From contig NZ_JAGHRC010000001.1 of the NCBI RefSeq assembly GCF_017743975.1, positions 434,001 to 498,000 on the forward strand: a stretch of 64,000 nt of DNA, given 5' to 3'. The stretch is from Ruegeria sp. R14_0. GTDB taxonomy: Bacteria; Pseudomonadota; Alphaproteobacteria; Rhodobacterales; Rhodobacteraceae. Shown in pieces: positions 16,573-25,362 of the stretch. Position 1 is the stretch's first letter; every line of letters starts with the position of its first letter. Under the pieces are notes generated by a model. The model did no database searches. It saw only the letters and a program-made list of their open reading frames with translations, and was not told the origin of the DNA. The translations under genes were made by a program, and so were the position numbers.

Positions 16573-17131
16573 ACCCATCAGCGCACTGAACCACGCCAGC
16601 TATGACGGCATCGCTAAGGTCGAGGAATGCGGCCTGCAGGGTATGATCACCTTGCGCGGCGATCTGTCCGACAAGGTGCTGGCCAAGGCCGTGAAGGACG
16701 CCACCGGACAAAAAGTGCCCGGTCAGCGTGAAGCTCTGGTGGATGGCGAGACCGGCGTTTGCTGGATGTCGACCGACGAGCTTCTGGTGCTTGTTCCCTA
16801 TGCCGAAGTCGAGGCCAAGCTGGCCGCCATGAATAACGCGCTTAGCGGCACGCATGCGCTGGCGGTCAACGTCTCGGATGCGCGTGCCGTGTTCCGCATC
16901 GGCGGCAGCAGCGCCCGCGAGGTGCTGGGCAAACTGGCACCGGTTGACCTGTCGGCAGAGGCATTCCAACCCGGCCAGATCCGCCGCTCGCGCCTGGCTC
17001 AGGTGGCGGGTGCGTTCTGGATGGACGACGCCGAAACGTTGCGCGTTGTCTGTTTCCGCTCGGCTGCGGACTACGTCTTCAACTTGCTGAAAGTTGCGGC
17101 GCAACCGGGCAGCGAAGTTGGTGTGTACTGA
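16565..17131 (+). CDS. soxG: sarcosine oxidase, gamma subunit
   Basis: A 188-aa protein of the SoxG family, distantly related to the C-terminal folate domain of the alpha subunit. It begins MSEPISALNHASYDG and carries the family segments GETGVCWMSTDELLVLVP and FQPGQIRRSRLAQVAGAFW. It overlaps soxA by 8 bp and is followed by a strong terminator, closing the operon. Downstream folate-recycling genes often found in such operons (purU, glyA, folD) are absent here. Confidence 0.95.
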   Translation: MSEPISALNHASYDGIAKVEECGLQGMITLRGDLSDKVLAKAVKDATGQKVPGQREALVDGETGVCWMSTDELLVLVPYAEVEAKLAAMNNALSGTHALAVNVSDARAVFRIGGSSAREVLGKLAPVDLSAEAFQPGQIRRSRLAQVAGAFWMDDAETLRVVCFRSAADYVFNLLKVAAQPGSEVGVY

Positions 17132-17145
17132 ACTGATGTGAACTG

Positions 17146-17172
17146 AAAAGCCCCGGTCAGACCGGGGCTTTT
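17146..17172 (+). terminator. rho-independent terminator after soxG
   Basis: AAAAGCCCCGGT (17146-17157) pairs perfectly with ACCGGGGCTTTT (17161-17172) across a 3-base loop. The A and T ends make it usable from both strands, serving soxG and the convergent small exported-protein gene. Confidence 0.9.
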
Positions 17173-17173
17173 G

Positions 17174-17572
17174 TTAACCAGTGAAAACGCTGCAAACTCC
17201 GGAACCATATGGCTTGTTCGAAGCACTTACAGTCCCAAAGCTTGCGCGTACTTTGACGGTGTTCTGTTCTGGATCAAGGTTGGCCTGATATTTCATACGC
17301 AAGCTTTGCCCTTCGCTTGACCGTAGGCTGACGTTCCAAAGCATCCGGTATTGGCCGTTGTTTTTCACTTTGAGTTTGGCGCTAGTCCAATCGTGATGTC
17401 TGCTGACGACTTTGGCCGCACGCGTGTCAGTATCCACCTGAAAGTAATATTCGGGCGCGATCCAGCCATGACTGTCCGGCCTTGTAATTTCACATTTGTA
17501 TTCGACGGTACCAGCCAATGCGGATTGCGTCGAAAGGATTACCGCGGCAACAGCGGCAAGTGAAACTTTCAT
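17174..17572 (-). CDS. small exported protein of unknown function
   Basis: A 132-aa protein with an obvious signal peptide (MKVSLAAVAAVILSTQSALA, cleavage after ALA at about residue 20). The mature part is mostly beta-strand in character (VEYKCEITRPDSHGWIAPEY) and has two cysteines, one near each end, which could form a disulfide. A longer in-frame start at 17632 exists but would bury the signal peptide, so ATG 17572 is preferred. No family recognised. Convergent with soxG. Confidence 0.7.
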   Translation of the reverse strand: MKVSLAAVAAVILSTQSALAGTVEYKCEITRPDSHGWIAPEYYFQVDTDTRAAKVVSRHHDWTSAKLKVKNNGQYRMLWNVSLRSSEGQSLRMKYQANLDPEQNTVKVRASFGTVSASNKPYGSGVCSVFTG

Positions 17573-17672
17573 TATTTTGTCCTTCGTACTATTCCGTGAG
17601 TTCAACACAGTAATTTCCCCCTTGGGCTGCAAGAGGGAAAACGTCTAAGCCGTCAGGACCAAAGGCCGCATT

Positions 17673-18434
17673 CTACCCGGCAAACAAAAGTGTTCGGTAG
17701 CGGGTGAGTTCTGTTGGGCTGAGAGCCTTCGCAATATCCACAGTTCGTCCAGATTCATCGCGCACGTCAGGATAAAACGAGAGACTTTCCAACAGTTCCG
17801 ATGTCCGGCGAAGCCGTTCCTCGTCGCCCAAAAGAGGAGAGTGAAGCGAGAGGTACAGGGCAGGGCGGGTCCGTTTCAGCCAGGGCAACAGCATGGGCAG
17901 CACAAAAAACTCGGCCCCTTCGATGTCCATTTTGACCAGTGAAACCTGGGACAGGTCGTTGACGGCCTCGAACTGGTCCCACGCAATGGTCAAAGCGTCA
18001 TTGCCATGGTCACCGTCATGCAGCAACGAGCTGGTGGAATCGCCCGGTTCACCCCGCACCGAGGCCATTCGCGCCACGCCGAACTGGTCCGAAAGCGCCA
18101 CGCCAAAGGCGGACACGTTCTGGATATCGTTCAGGTCCAGATTCCATGCCAGATGCCGATACGCCGTCGGGTCGGGTTCAAAACACCACACGTGCCGGGC
18201 CTTGCGGGCTCCGTACAGGACCGTTGGGCCGATCCACGCTCCGATATCCAGATAATCCCGGTCGGGCGACAGAAATTTGTCCAGAACGGCAAAGGTCTCG
18301 GGTTCCCACTGGCCCGCGGCTACCTTGCGCCAGAACTTCGAATGGTACGGGTCCAGACGAAACGGTTCGCCGTTCAGCTGGCCCGCATAGTAACCGCGGG
18401 CGCGGTAAAACATCTTGCGCGCCTGTGTCAGCAT
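17673..18434 (-). CDS. FkbM-family methyltransferase
   Basis: A 253-aa SAM-dependent methyltransferase of the FkbM type: DYLDIGAWIGPTVLYGARKA is motif I (SAM-binding), VWCFEPDPTAYRHLAWNL carries the acidic residue contacting the ribose, and SLVKMDIEGAEFFVLPML is the KMDIEG motif diagnostic of the family. FkbM proteins O-methylate sugars, lipids or polyketides; the target is unknown. The start is ATG 18434 with GGAGG seven bases upstream. It is divergent from sodB, sharing a 100-bp intergenic region. Confidence 0.85.
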   Translation of the reverse strand: MLTQARKMFYRARGYYAGQLNGEPFRLDPYHSKFWRKVAAGQWEPETFAVLDKFLSPDRDYLDIGAWIGPTVLYGARKARHVWCFEPDPTAYRHLAWNLDLNDIQNVSAFGVALSDQFGVARMASVRGEPGDSTSSLLHDGDHGNDALTIAWDQFEAVNDLSQVSLVKMDIEGAEFFVLPMLLPWLKRTRPALYLSLHSPLLGDEERLRRTSELLESLSFYPDVRDESGRTVDIAKALSPTELTRYRTLLFAG

Positions 18435-18534
18435 CGCCTGCCTCCGGGTTTTCTTGTCTCGGCTCTTGACCTGCGGCGGTTGCCAAAGCATTTAACCTTG
18501 GGAACCGCAACTTACATTTAAACAGGGGGCCGAT

Positions 18535-19134
18535 ATGGCTTTTGAACTTCCTGATCTTCCTTATGCACATGACGCGCTGGCAGCCAAGGGTATGTCCGCG
18601 GAAACGTTGGAATATCACCACGACCTGCACCACAAAGCCTATGTCGACAACGGCAACAAGCTGATCGCCGGGACCGAGTGGGACGGCAAGTCGCTGGAAG
18701 AGATCATCGTCGGCACCTACGATGCGAACGCCGTGGCGCAAAACGGCATCTTCAACAACATCAGCCAGCTGTGGAACCACAACCAGTTCTGGGAAATGAT
18801 GGGTCCGGGCGGCAACGCAATGCCGGGTGAGCTGGAAAAGGCTCTGGTCGAAAGCTTCGGTTCGGTTGACGAATTCAAGTCGCAGTTCAGCGCTGCGGGT
18901 GCCGGTCAGTTCGGCTCGGGCTGGGCGTGGCTGGTCAAGAACGCCGACGGTTCGCTGGCCGTGACCAAAACCGAGAACGGCGTGAACCCGCTGTGCTTCA
19001 ACCAGACCGCTCTGCTGGGTTGTGACGTGTGGGAGCACTCGTACTACATCGACTTCCGCAACAAGCGCCCGGCCTACCTGTCGAACTTCCTCGACAACCT
19101 GGTGAACTGGGAAAACGTCGCATCGCGGATGTGA
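18535..19134 (+). CDS. sodB: superoxide dismutase, Fe/Mn family
   Basis: A 199-aa cytoplasmic enzyme dismutating superoxide. Metal ligands are visible: His in LEYHHDLHHKAYV, His in ISQLWNHNQFWEMM, and Asp and His in GCDVWEHSYYIDFRNKRPAY (the DVWEHAYY signature). The N-terminus MAFELPDLPYAHDAL is typical. The metal, Fe or Mn, cannot be settled by eye; alphaproteobacterial enzymes of this type are usually called Fe-SOD or cambialistic. GGGGG lies ahead of the start. Confidence 0.95.
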   Translation: MAFELPDLPYAHDALAAKGMSAETLEYHHDLHHKAYVDNGNKLIAGTEWDGKSLEEIIVGTYDANAVAQNGIFNNISQLWNHNQFWEMMGPGGNAMPGELEKALVESFGSVDEFKSQFSAAGAGQFGSGWAWLVKNADGSLAVTKTENGVNPLCFNQTALLGCDVWEHSYYIDFRNKRPAYLSNFLDNLVNWENVASRM

Positions 19135-19160
19135 TCATTAACCCAGATTGGGTTTTCAAG

Positions 19161-19196
19161 GGCCTGCTGGCGGTAACGCTGGCAGGCCTTTTGTTT
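19161..19196 (+). terminator. terminator after sodB
   Basis: GGCCTGC (19161-19167) pairs with GCAGGCC (19182-19188), with further weaker pairs inside, followed by TTTTGTTTGG. Placed between sodB and the convergent Popeye-like gene. Confidence 0.8.
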
Positions 19197-19288
19197 GGCT
19201 GAGCGTTACTCTGGTACTGTTTCTGCGTTTGCAATCGACATCGAACGACGGGAATAAGCCCTAAACCAGCGTTCAGTTGATACGCGCT

Positions 19289-19960
19289 TCAAGCGCTCAG
19301 AAGGGCTTGACGAGACTTCTGGAGCCACTTGGATATTTCGATGCCCAAGCGAGCTTCCACCGAAATCTGCAAGTCTGAATTGTTGGTGAACGCTGCGTTT
19401 AGGTCCGAGAACTTCCATGTCATAAGCTTTGTAGGTCCCAATGTCCGTACCGTGACCGGCGTGTTGAAATCGCCGTCTTGGTTCAGAAACGCTATGGCAC
19501 CGAGAAAATTACCTTCGCCGAGGGTATCAACACGTGTTCCATTCTCTTCAACAACGACCTCGCCTTCGACAATCAATGACAATTCTGCGACCCTTTGGCC
19601 CTGTGTTAGGATGTCACTTCCTGCATCGACCGATCGATGTTCAGCCATTCGGAACAACTGAAACGCATCTTTTTCTGAAAGATTTTGGAGCGCAAGCGCG
19701 TAGAGGCGACGCTCCTCCTCGGTAAACTGGACAGGTCTTCGTTCAGCCAACAGCCGCGCAATCCAGTATAGATTGATAAAGATAAAGAATACATTCCAGC
19801 CAATTGGCACCCAGAGCGTCGAAGTCTGAAGGTAGAAATAGGGCAGCAGAAGTCCGCCTCCTAAAACGGTGAGGATCCTTAACTTAAGAATGTCCCGTAC
19901 TGAGTAGGAAAACAGATAAACGACGTTCGCCGAGTTTACCAAAATATCTGGGCCGATCAT
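19289..19960 (-). CDS. membrane protein with Popeye/cyclic-nucleotide-binding-like domain
   Basis: A 223-aa protein starting at ATG 19960 (AAGGA seven bases upstream). Residues 1-80 hold hydrophobic segments with SYSVRDILKLRILTVLGGG and WNVFFIFINLYWIARLLAERR, a pattern shared with bacterial Popeye-domain proteins. Residues 95-200 form a cNMP-binding beta-roll: GSDILTQGQRVAELSLIVEG then GNFLGAIAFLNQDGDF. The classical Arg-Ala of the CAP-type phosphate cassette is not present, so cAMP binding, if any, would be Popeye-like. Function in bacteria is not established. It is convergent with sodB. Confidence 0.75.
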   Translation of the reverse strand: MIGPDILVNSANVVYLFSYSVRDILKLRILTVLGGGLLLPYFYLQTSTLWVPIGWNVFFIFINLYWIARLLAERRPVQFTEEERRLYALALQNLSEKDAFQLFRMAEHRSVDAGSDILTQGQRVAELSLIVEGEVVVEENGTRVDTLGEGNFLGAIAFLNQDGDFNTPVTVRTLGPTKLMTWKFSDLNAAFTNNSDLQISVEARLGIEISKWLQKSRQALLSA

Positions 19961-20440
19961 AAGTCTGTCCTTGCGTTTGCAAACCAAAGAGAACGCGTGA
20001 AGTCGAGCATATGGCTCATCAATTGTCAGTTGGGCAATCGTTGGAACAACCAACTTAGACTCAGAGTGTTGTCAGAAGGCGCGTGAATTTGCGAAGCGCC
20101 AACACGGATTTTTTTGTTTTCGCAGTTGCAGTGAATTCCGTCATTGACATGAATTGCTGCATTTTGTTCGCGTAGCGGGCTTCATCGAACGAAGGGCCAT
20201 TCGACTGTGCTGATATGACCTTGTGAAACCGTTGCAGGAGAAAACCTGCCGATACGTCAACTTTCGAGTTGGGACTTATTGTGCAGGCCCCCCGCAATAC
20301 CTAGCTAAAGTATGCGGAGGGAGAGTACCGCAAACCACTAAGATAACCGTCAGGCAGCGCGCTGAATGCTTTCGGCGCGTCTCGGGAGAGGCGTGTCTGA
20401 TGCTCGAGGAATGGCTTCAACGCCACAACAGGAGAACGCT

Positions 20441-20893
20441 ATGGTCGAACTTGCACAGGGAACATGGGTTGTCATTGCAGACGGGGAAAAGGCGCTGTTC
20501 ATGGAGAACGTTACCGACGCCGAAGATCCCAATCTGGTTGTCGTATCAGTCGAGGAAAGCGATGGTGCAAACACCAAGCCAACTGATCGGGCAGGCCGCC
20601 GGTATGACACGGCGCCAAACCAGAAATCGGCGATGGAAGAGGGCAAATGGAAGACCCAGGCAAAGTCCCTGTTTGTGCAAGACGTGGCCAATCTGCTGAA
20701 CCGGAAGGGGCTGAAAGGCGCCTATAAACGGCTGGTTCTGGTGGCCAGCCCGCACGTCCTTGGGTTGCTGCGGCGACGGTTGCACAGCGAGGTGCTGGGC
20801 AAGGTGGTCGCCGAAGTAGATAAGACGCTGACGAACCACCCGCTGCATAAGGTCGAGCAGGTTCTGCGCAGTCGTCTTGCGCCCGCGACCTGA
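20441..20893 (+). CDS. host attachment family protein (PF10116-like)
   Basis: A 150-aa soluble protein: TWVVIADGEKALFMEN at the N-terminus, GRRYDTAPNQKSAMEEGKWK in the middle, and LVLVASPHVLGLLRRRLHSE then VDKTLTNHPLHKVEQVL at the C-terminus. This matches the family annotated as required for attachment to host cells, first named in Agrobacterium; the fold resembles archaeal eRF1-like domains, so the name may not reflect its biochemical role. Start ATG 20441 has CAGGAG seven bases upstream. Confidence 0.8.
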   Translation: MVELAQGTWVVIADGEKALFMENVTDAEDPNLVVVSVEESDGANTKPTDRAGRRYDTAPNQKSAMEEGKWKTQAKSLFVQDVANLLNRKGLKGAYKRLVLVASPHVLGLLRRRLHSEVLGKVVAEVDKTLTNHPLHKVEQVLRSRLAPAT

Positions 20894-20906
20894 ACTGAAA
20901 AGCCAA

Positions 20907-20928
20907 ACGGGCGGCGCTGGCCGCCCGT
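20907..20928. terminator. hairpin between convergent genes
   Basis: ACGGGCGGC (20907-20915) pairs with GCCGCCCGT (20920-20928) over a 4-base loop; no clear T-run follows on the + strand. Probably a terminator for the host-attachment-like gene and/or the LOG gene. Confidence 0.6.
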
Positions 20929-20940
20929 GTGTCATCTCAA

Positions 20941-21492
20941 CTATGTCAGGCTTGTTTTGAGCATCGACATGGCAGCCTTGGGGCTATCGACCCATGTGAT
21001 GAAATCCGCAAGCGAGGCGTCGGCAAAACCCTGGCCGATGACCTGTTGCAGCAAGTCCTTCAACGTATCCCAATAGCCATCCACATTCATGATCAGAATG
21101 GGCTTGTCATGCAGGCCCAACTGCCGCCATGTCAGCGCCTCGAACAGTTCGTCCAATGAGCCGGGGCCGCCCGGCAGCACGACAACGGCATCGGCGTTCA
21201 TAATCATGACCTTCTTGCGCTCGTGCATCGTCTCGGTCACGACAAAGCGGGTCAGGTCCGTTTTCCCGACTTCGCGTTGAAGCAGATGGACCGGGATAAC
21301 GCCGAACGTATCGCCTCCGGCGGACTGTGCAGCGCGGGCGACTTCGCCCATCAGCCCCACATCCCCGGCACCGTAGACCAGCCGCCAGCCTTCGTTGGCC
21401 AGCAGTTCCCCGAATTGGCGCGCGGCCTCGGAATAGGCCGGATTCGCGCCATTTCGTGACCCGCAATACACACAGACAGATTTCTGAGACAT
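20941..21492 (-). CDS. LOG family protein (cytokinin riboside monophosphate phosphoribohydrolase-like)
   Basis: A 183-aa protein of the TIGR00730/LOG family, often misnamed lysine decarboxylase. VCVYCGSRNGANPAY at the start, RLVYGAGDVGLMGEVA, and VVLPGGPGSLDELFEALTW contain the nucleotide-binding and catalytic motif (PGGxGTxxE in the family; here Ser replaces Thr). LOG proteins hydrolyse N6-modified AMP or plain AMP to the base and ribose 5-phosphate. Cytoplasmic. Convergent with the upstream gene. Confidence 0.85.
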   Translation of the reverse strand: MSQKSVCVYCGSRNGANPAYSEAARQFGELLANEGWRLVYGAGDVGLMGEVARAAQSAGGDTFGVIPVHLLQREVGKTDLTRFVVTETMHERKKVMIMNADAVVVLPGGPGSLDELFEALTWRQLGLHDKPILIMNVDGYWDTLKDLLQQVIGQGFADASLADFITWVDSPKAAMSMLKTSLT

Positions 21493-21618
21493 GGAATGGC
21501 TTCTCCGGGCTTGTATCTGAGGTTTTGACCCCTGATAGCGGGATTGATAGATTGGCTCAACCGTCAGGCAGAATGTGTTATACTCAAAGCACTTGCGCTG
21601 CGGAGTGAAAGGAAAAGA

Positions 21619-22962
21619 ATGAACTCCAAGTCGGGAAGCGAAAGCTCGGGGGCGTTCGCCTGGGGGGCGATTGCGGGTGTTGTCGTGGTGCTCGGAGCGG
21701 GCGGCTTGTACCTGTCTGGGGTCTTTGGGCCCGGCCCAGAGGGTGAGGGATCGCAACCGGATACCGCTGTCGCGACCACTGAAAGCGATACGCCTGCACC
21801 CCAAGAATCGGAAGAACAGGCGGCTGCTGAGCCTGAGGGTGCGGCAGAACCAGAGGCCGCGCCAGATGATACGGCCGCAACAGCATCGGACGACACCGCT
21901 GAGGCAGTGACTGAGGACGCGGCAGAGGCGGCCCCAGTCATTCCAGCGCCGACGTTGGACCAGATTTTTGTCGAACCCGACGGCAACACGCTATTGTCTG
22001 GCAATGCTGAGCCGGGATCAGACGTGCGCGTCTTGTTGGATGGTGAGCCGGTGCACAGCTTTACCGTTGACGCCTCGGGCCAGTTTGCCGAATTCCTGTC
22101 GATCCCGTTCTCAGATGATGCCCGTGGCCTGACATTGGAAACCGACGGCGGGGATACGCCCCTCCGGTCAGACGACTACCTGATTGCAGCCTTGCCCGAG
22201 CCCGAACCAGAGCCCGAGCAAATCGCAACCGCCGACACGGAAGAGCCGGTACCAGCTGGCGACAGCACTGCGGCGCAGTCCGAGACACCGGACGAACAAG
22301 TGGGTGACACGACTGCTGAGGTCGAAACAGCGGATGCTGGTGCAGAACTGACTGAACAGACGACCCAAGAGGCCACCGAAGACACCGCGGAAGATTCCGA
22401 AAATCAACAGGTTGCTGTCCTTCGTTCAGGTGAGGATGGGGTTGAGTTGGTGCAAGCCCCGACTGCGGAAACCAGCGCACCGGAAGAGGTTGCACTGGAC
22501 ACGATCGGCTATTCCGATGCTGGCGATGTTGAACTGACCGGGCGCGTGCCGGACGGTTCAGCGGTGCGCCTCTATCTGGACAACCAGCTTGTGGACGATC
22601 TGTCCCCGGCAGACGATGGCAAGTGGCGCAGCGAGTTGGAGGGGATCGACCCGGGTGTCTATACCCTGCGAGTGGATGAGGTCGCCTCGGACGGAACCGT
22701 CGTCAGCCGCCTGGAAACGCCGTTCAAGCGCGAGGCGCTTGAAGTGTTGCGTGCTGCCGACGCCAGTGATGAGCCCGAGGCCGCACCAGAAACAACTGCG
22801 ATCCGTGCTGTGACCGTGCAAGAGGGCGACACACTTTGGGCGATTTCGCGGGATCGGTTCGGCGATGGCATTCTCTACGTCAAGCTGTTCGAAGCGAACC
22901 GCGACTCGATCCGTGATCCTGACCTGATCTATCCAGGCCAGATTTTCACAATCCCCGAATAA
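21619..22962 (+). CDS. membrane-anchored acidic protein with C-terminal LysM domain
   Basis: A 447-aa protein. Residues 11-35 form a membrane anchor (GAFAWGAIAGVVVVLGAGGL). Residues 40-125 and 200-285 are low-complexity, rich in Ala, Glu, Asp, Thr and Pro. Between and after them are two Ig-like/bacterial-repeat-type segments (VEPDGNTLLSGNAEPGSDVR and GDVELTGRVPDGSAVRLYLD), similar to each other. The last 50 residues are a LysM domain (VQEGDTLWAISRDRFGDG, then PDLIYPGQIFTIP), which binds peptidoglycan. The whole suggests an inner-membrane-tethered periplasmic protein reaching the cell wall. GGAAAAG precedes ATG 21619. Confidence 0.8.
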   Translation: MNSKSGSESSGAFAWGAIAGVVVVLGAGGLYLSGVFGPGPEGEGSQPDTAVATTESDTPAPQESEEQAAAEPEGAAEPEAAPDDTAATASDDTAEAVTEDAAEAAPVIPAPTLDQIFVEPDGNTLLSGNAEPGSDVRVLLDGEPVHSFTVDASGQFAEFLSIPFSDDARGLTLETDGGDTPLRSDDYLIAALPEPEPEPEQIATADTEEPVPAGDSTAAQSETPDEQVGDTTAEVETADAGAELTEQTTQEATEDTAEDSENQQVAVLRSGEDGVELVQAPTAETSAPEEVALDTIGYSDAGDVELTGRVPDGSAVRLYLDNQLVDDLSPADDGKWRSELEGIDPGVYTLRVDEVASDGTVVSRLETPFKREALEVLRAADASDEPEAAPETTAIRAVTVQEGDTLWAISRDRFGDGILYVKLFEANRDSIRDPDLIYPGQIFTIPE

Positions 22963-22972
22963 TTCCTTGCCT

Positions 22973-22991
22973 CTGGCCCCGGCGGGGCCAG
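22973..22991 (+). terminator. GC-rich hairpin after the LysM gene
   Basis: CTGGCCCC (22973-22980) pairs with GGGGCCAG (22984-22991) over a 3-base loop; no T-run, so termination strength is uncertain. Confidence 0.5.
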
Positions 22992-23022
22992 GGTCTATCT
23001 CTGACCGCAGATCAGGTACGTG

Positions 23023-24840
23023 ATGAGACGAGCAGCCCCTATGACCTCAGAAGACATGCCTGCGACGGATGAGCGCCGCTCGGGTTGGCGCACGGTGCGC
23101 AAGGTCGCGCCTTACCTTTGGCCCGATGATGAGCCTTGGGTTAAACGTCGTGTCGTTGTGGCGATGGGGATGTTGGTGCTGGCCAAGCTGATCGCGGTTT
23201 ACACGCCGATCCTGTACAAAGGCGCGGTCGACAGTCTGGCGGGTGAGGGCGTGCCGCCTTTGGCGTTGGGCGCAGTTGGTTTGACCGTGGCGTATGGCGT
23301 TGCGCGGTTGATGACTGTGGGGTTCCAGCAGCTCCGCGATGCAGCCTTTGCACCGGTCGGGCAACGCGCGCTGCGGGCGCTGGCGCTTGAAACCTTCCAG
23401 CATATTCACCAGCTGTCCATGCGCTATCACGTGACCCGCCGCACAGGTGGCCTGAGCCGCATCATCGAGCGCGGCGTGAAAGGCGTCGAGTTTTTGTTGC
23501 GCTTTCTGTTGTTCTCAATTGGCCCGCTGATCCTTGAGCTGTTGCTGGTCGCGATCATCCTGATGTGGATGTTCGACGTGTGGTATCTGGTCGTTGTGGC
23601 CGCAACCATCGCGCTTTACATCTGGTTTACCTTTGCGGTGACCGAGTGGCGCGTGAAACTGCGGCGCGTGATGAACGATCAGGATACCGAGGCCAACCAG
23701 CGTGCCATCGACAGCCTGCTGAACTTTGAAACCGTCAAGTATTTCAACGCTGAAACGCGCGAAGCTGAACGATATGACACATCGATGAAGGCCTACGCCG
23801 GGGCCGCATTGAAGACCGCGTATTCGTTGGCCTTCCTGAATTTCGGTCAGTCCTTACTGATCACATGCGGACTGATCGGGGTAATGGTTCTGGCCGCTAT
23901 TGGCGTACAGCAGGGAACGCTGACCGTAGGCGATTTCGTCATGGTCAACGCCTACATGATCCAGATTACCGTGCCCCTGAACTTTCTTGGGACTGTCTAC
24001 CGCGAAATCCGCCAGTCGCTGGTGGATATGGGGCAAATGTTCGACCTGCTTGAGCAACCGGCCGAGGTACAGGATAAGCCTGACGCGCCGGACCTGGTGG
24101 TCAATGGCGGCGAGGTGACCCTGGACCATGTGCATTTCGGCTATGACCCGGATCGCGAAATCCTCAAAGGCGTTTCCCTGACGGTTCCCGCCGGGCAAAC
24201 CGTGGCTATCGTGGGGGCCACGGGGTCCGGCAAGTCCACTATCGGGCGGTTGCTGTTCCGGTTCTATGATGTCACAGGCGGCGCGTTGAAGATTGACGGG
24301 CAGGATGTGCGCGACGTGACCCAATCCAGTCTGCACGCAGCCATTGGGGTCGTGCCGCAGGACACGGTGCTGTTCAATGACACCATTCGCTACAATATTG
24401 CCTATGGTCGCGAAAGCGCCACGCAGACCGACGTCGAGCAGGCCGCCAAAGCCGCGCAGATCCACGACTTTATTGAGACCCTTCCCGAAGGCTATGACAC
24501 CAAGGTCGGCGAGCGCGGATTGAAATTGTCAGGTGGTGAAAAGCAGCGGGTCGGGATCGCCCGGACCTTGCTCAAAAATCCTCCGATCCTGTTGTTGGAC
24601 GAGGCGACCTCAGCCTTGGATACGGACACCGAGCAAGACATCAAGGACGCGCTTGCGCGCGCAGGTGAGGGGCGAACGGTTCTGACCATTGCACATCGTC
24701 TCAGCACCATTGCCGAGGCTGATCGCATCGTTGTGCTGGAACGCGGCGAAATCCTGGAGCAGGGCACCCATGATGAGCTGTTGCAACGTCAGGGGCGCTA
24801 TGCCCAGCTCTGGAGCCGCCAGCAAGCGGACGCTGCTTGA
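23023..24840 (+). CDS. ABC exporter of the Atm1/HMT1 type (fused permease-ATPase)
   Basis: A 605-aa half-transporter. Residues 40-320 hold six membrane helices, with the Atm1-like segment LLNFETVKYFNAETREAERY between helices. The nucleotide-binding domain has Walker A VGATGSGKST (about residue 398), Q-loop VVPQDTVLFNDTIRYNI, signature LSGGEKQRVGIA (about 502), Walker B ILLLDEATSALD and switch His in TIAHRLSTI. Atm1-type exporters move glutathione-persulfide compounds needed for cytosolic Fe-S supply, or glutathione-metal adducts. The start is ATG 23023, with GTG 23020 just before it as an alternative. Confidence 0.9.
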   Translation: MRRAAPMTSEDMPATDERRSGWRTVRKVAPYLWPDDEPWVKRRVVVAMGMLVLAKLIAVYTPILYKGAVDSLAGEGVPPLALGAVGLTVAYGVARLMTVGFQQLRDAAFAPVGQRALRALALETFQHIHQLSMRYHVTRRTGGLSRIIERGVKGVEFLLRFLLFSIGPLILELLLVAIILMWMFDVWYLVVVAATIALYIWFTFAVTEWRVKLRRVMNDQDTEANQRAIDSLLNFETVKYFNAETREAERYDTSMKAYAGAALKTAYSLAFLNFGQSLLITCGLIGVMVLAAIGVQQGTLTVGDFVMVNAYMIQITVPLNFLGTVYREIRQSLVDMGQMFDLLEQPAEVQDKPDAPDLVVNGGEVTLDHVHFGYDPDREILKGVSLTVPAGQTVAIVGATGSGKSTIGRLLFRFYDVTGGALKIDGQDVRDVTQSSLHAAIGVVPQDTVLFNDTIRYNIAYGRESATQTDVEQAAKAAQIHDFIETLPEGYDTKVGERGLKLSGGEKQRVGIARTLLKNPPILLLDEATSALDTDTEQDIKDALARAGEGRTVLTIAHRLSTIAEADRIVVLERGEILEQGTHDELLQRQGRYAQLWSRQQADAA

Positions 24841-24988
24841 CGATTAAGCGGGGCTTTTGCTCAACACAGACAATCGAAAACCTGATTTTTCATCCAAGTA
24901 TGAATTGACGTTTGTTTTCGTCGATGACAATTTACGGGCAGGCACGGTGCATGACACTTTGGCTGAACCCAAAAACGAGGAATAACTG

Positions 24989-25312
24989 ATGAAAATGCGT
25001 GCAGCAGTTGCGGCAATCGCAACTGTTCTTATGGCGACTTCGGTAAGCGCCGAGGACCTTGAGTTTCTGATCGTCAACGATTCCAGCGCGGACTTGGTGG
25101 AGTTCAATGTCTCCCCCGCGTCGTCCGATAGCTGGGAAGGCAATCTCCTAAGGGGTGGCTATCTGGCACCCGACTACGAGATTGACGTTGTTATCGCTGA
25201 TGGTCTTACCACATGCGTTTATGATATTCGCGGCGGTTTCGATGATGGATCATCGGTTGAAGACTACGGCCTAAACCTGTGTGATCTCGGTGAGTATGTC
25301 TTCACCGACTAA
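24989..25312 (+). CDS. small exported protein of unknown function
   Basis: A 107-aa protein with a clear signal peptide (MKMRAAVAAIATVLMATSVSA, cleavage near residue 21). The mature domain is acidic with two Cys (TTCVYDIRGG and LNLCDLGEYVF), probably disulfide-bonded in the periplasm. The middle, LVEFNVSPASSDSWEGNLL, resembles small periplasmic beta-proteins of Rhodobacteraceae, but I cannot name a family. A strong terminator follows. Confidence 0.7.
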   Translation: MKMRAAVAAIATVLMATSVSAEDLEFLIVNDSSADLVEFNVSPASSDSWEGNLLRGGYLAPDYEIDVVIADGLTTCVYDIRGGFDDGSSVEDYGLNLCDLGEYVFTD

Positions 25313-25326
25313 GTCACATAAAAAAC

Positions 25327-25359
25327 ATGGCGAACCCTGAAGTTCGCCATTTTGTTTTT
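25327..25359 (+). terminator. rho-independent terminator
   Basis: ATGGCGAAC (25327-25335) pairs perfectly with GTTCGCCAT (25342-25350) over a 6-base loop, followed by TTTGTTTTT. Confidence 0.92.
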
Positions 25360-25362
25360 CAG

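Noticed and set aside
20061..20297. 78-codon frame on the minus strand beside the Popeye-like gene
   Set aside because: It starts at TTG without a ribosome site and has no recognisable family; possible but not supported.
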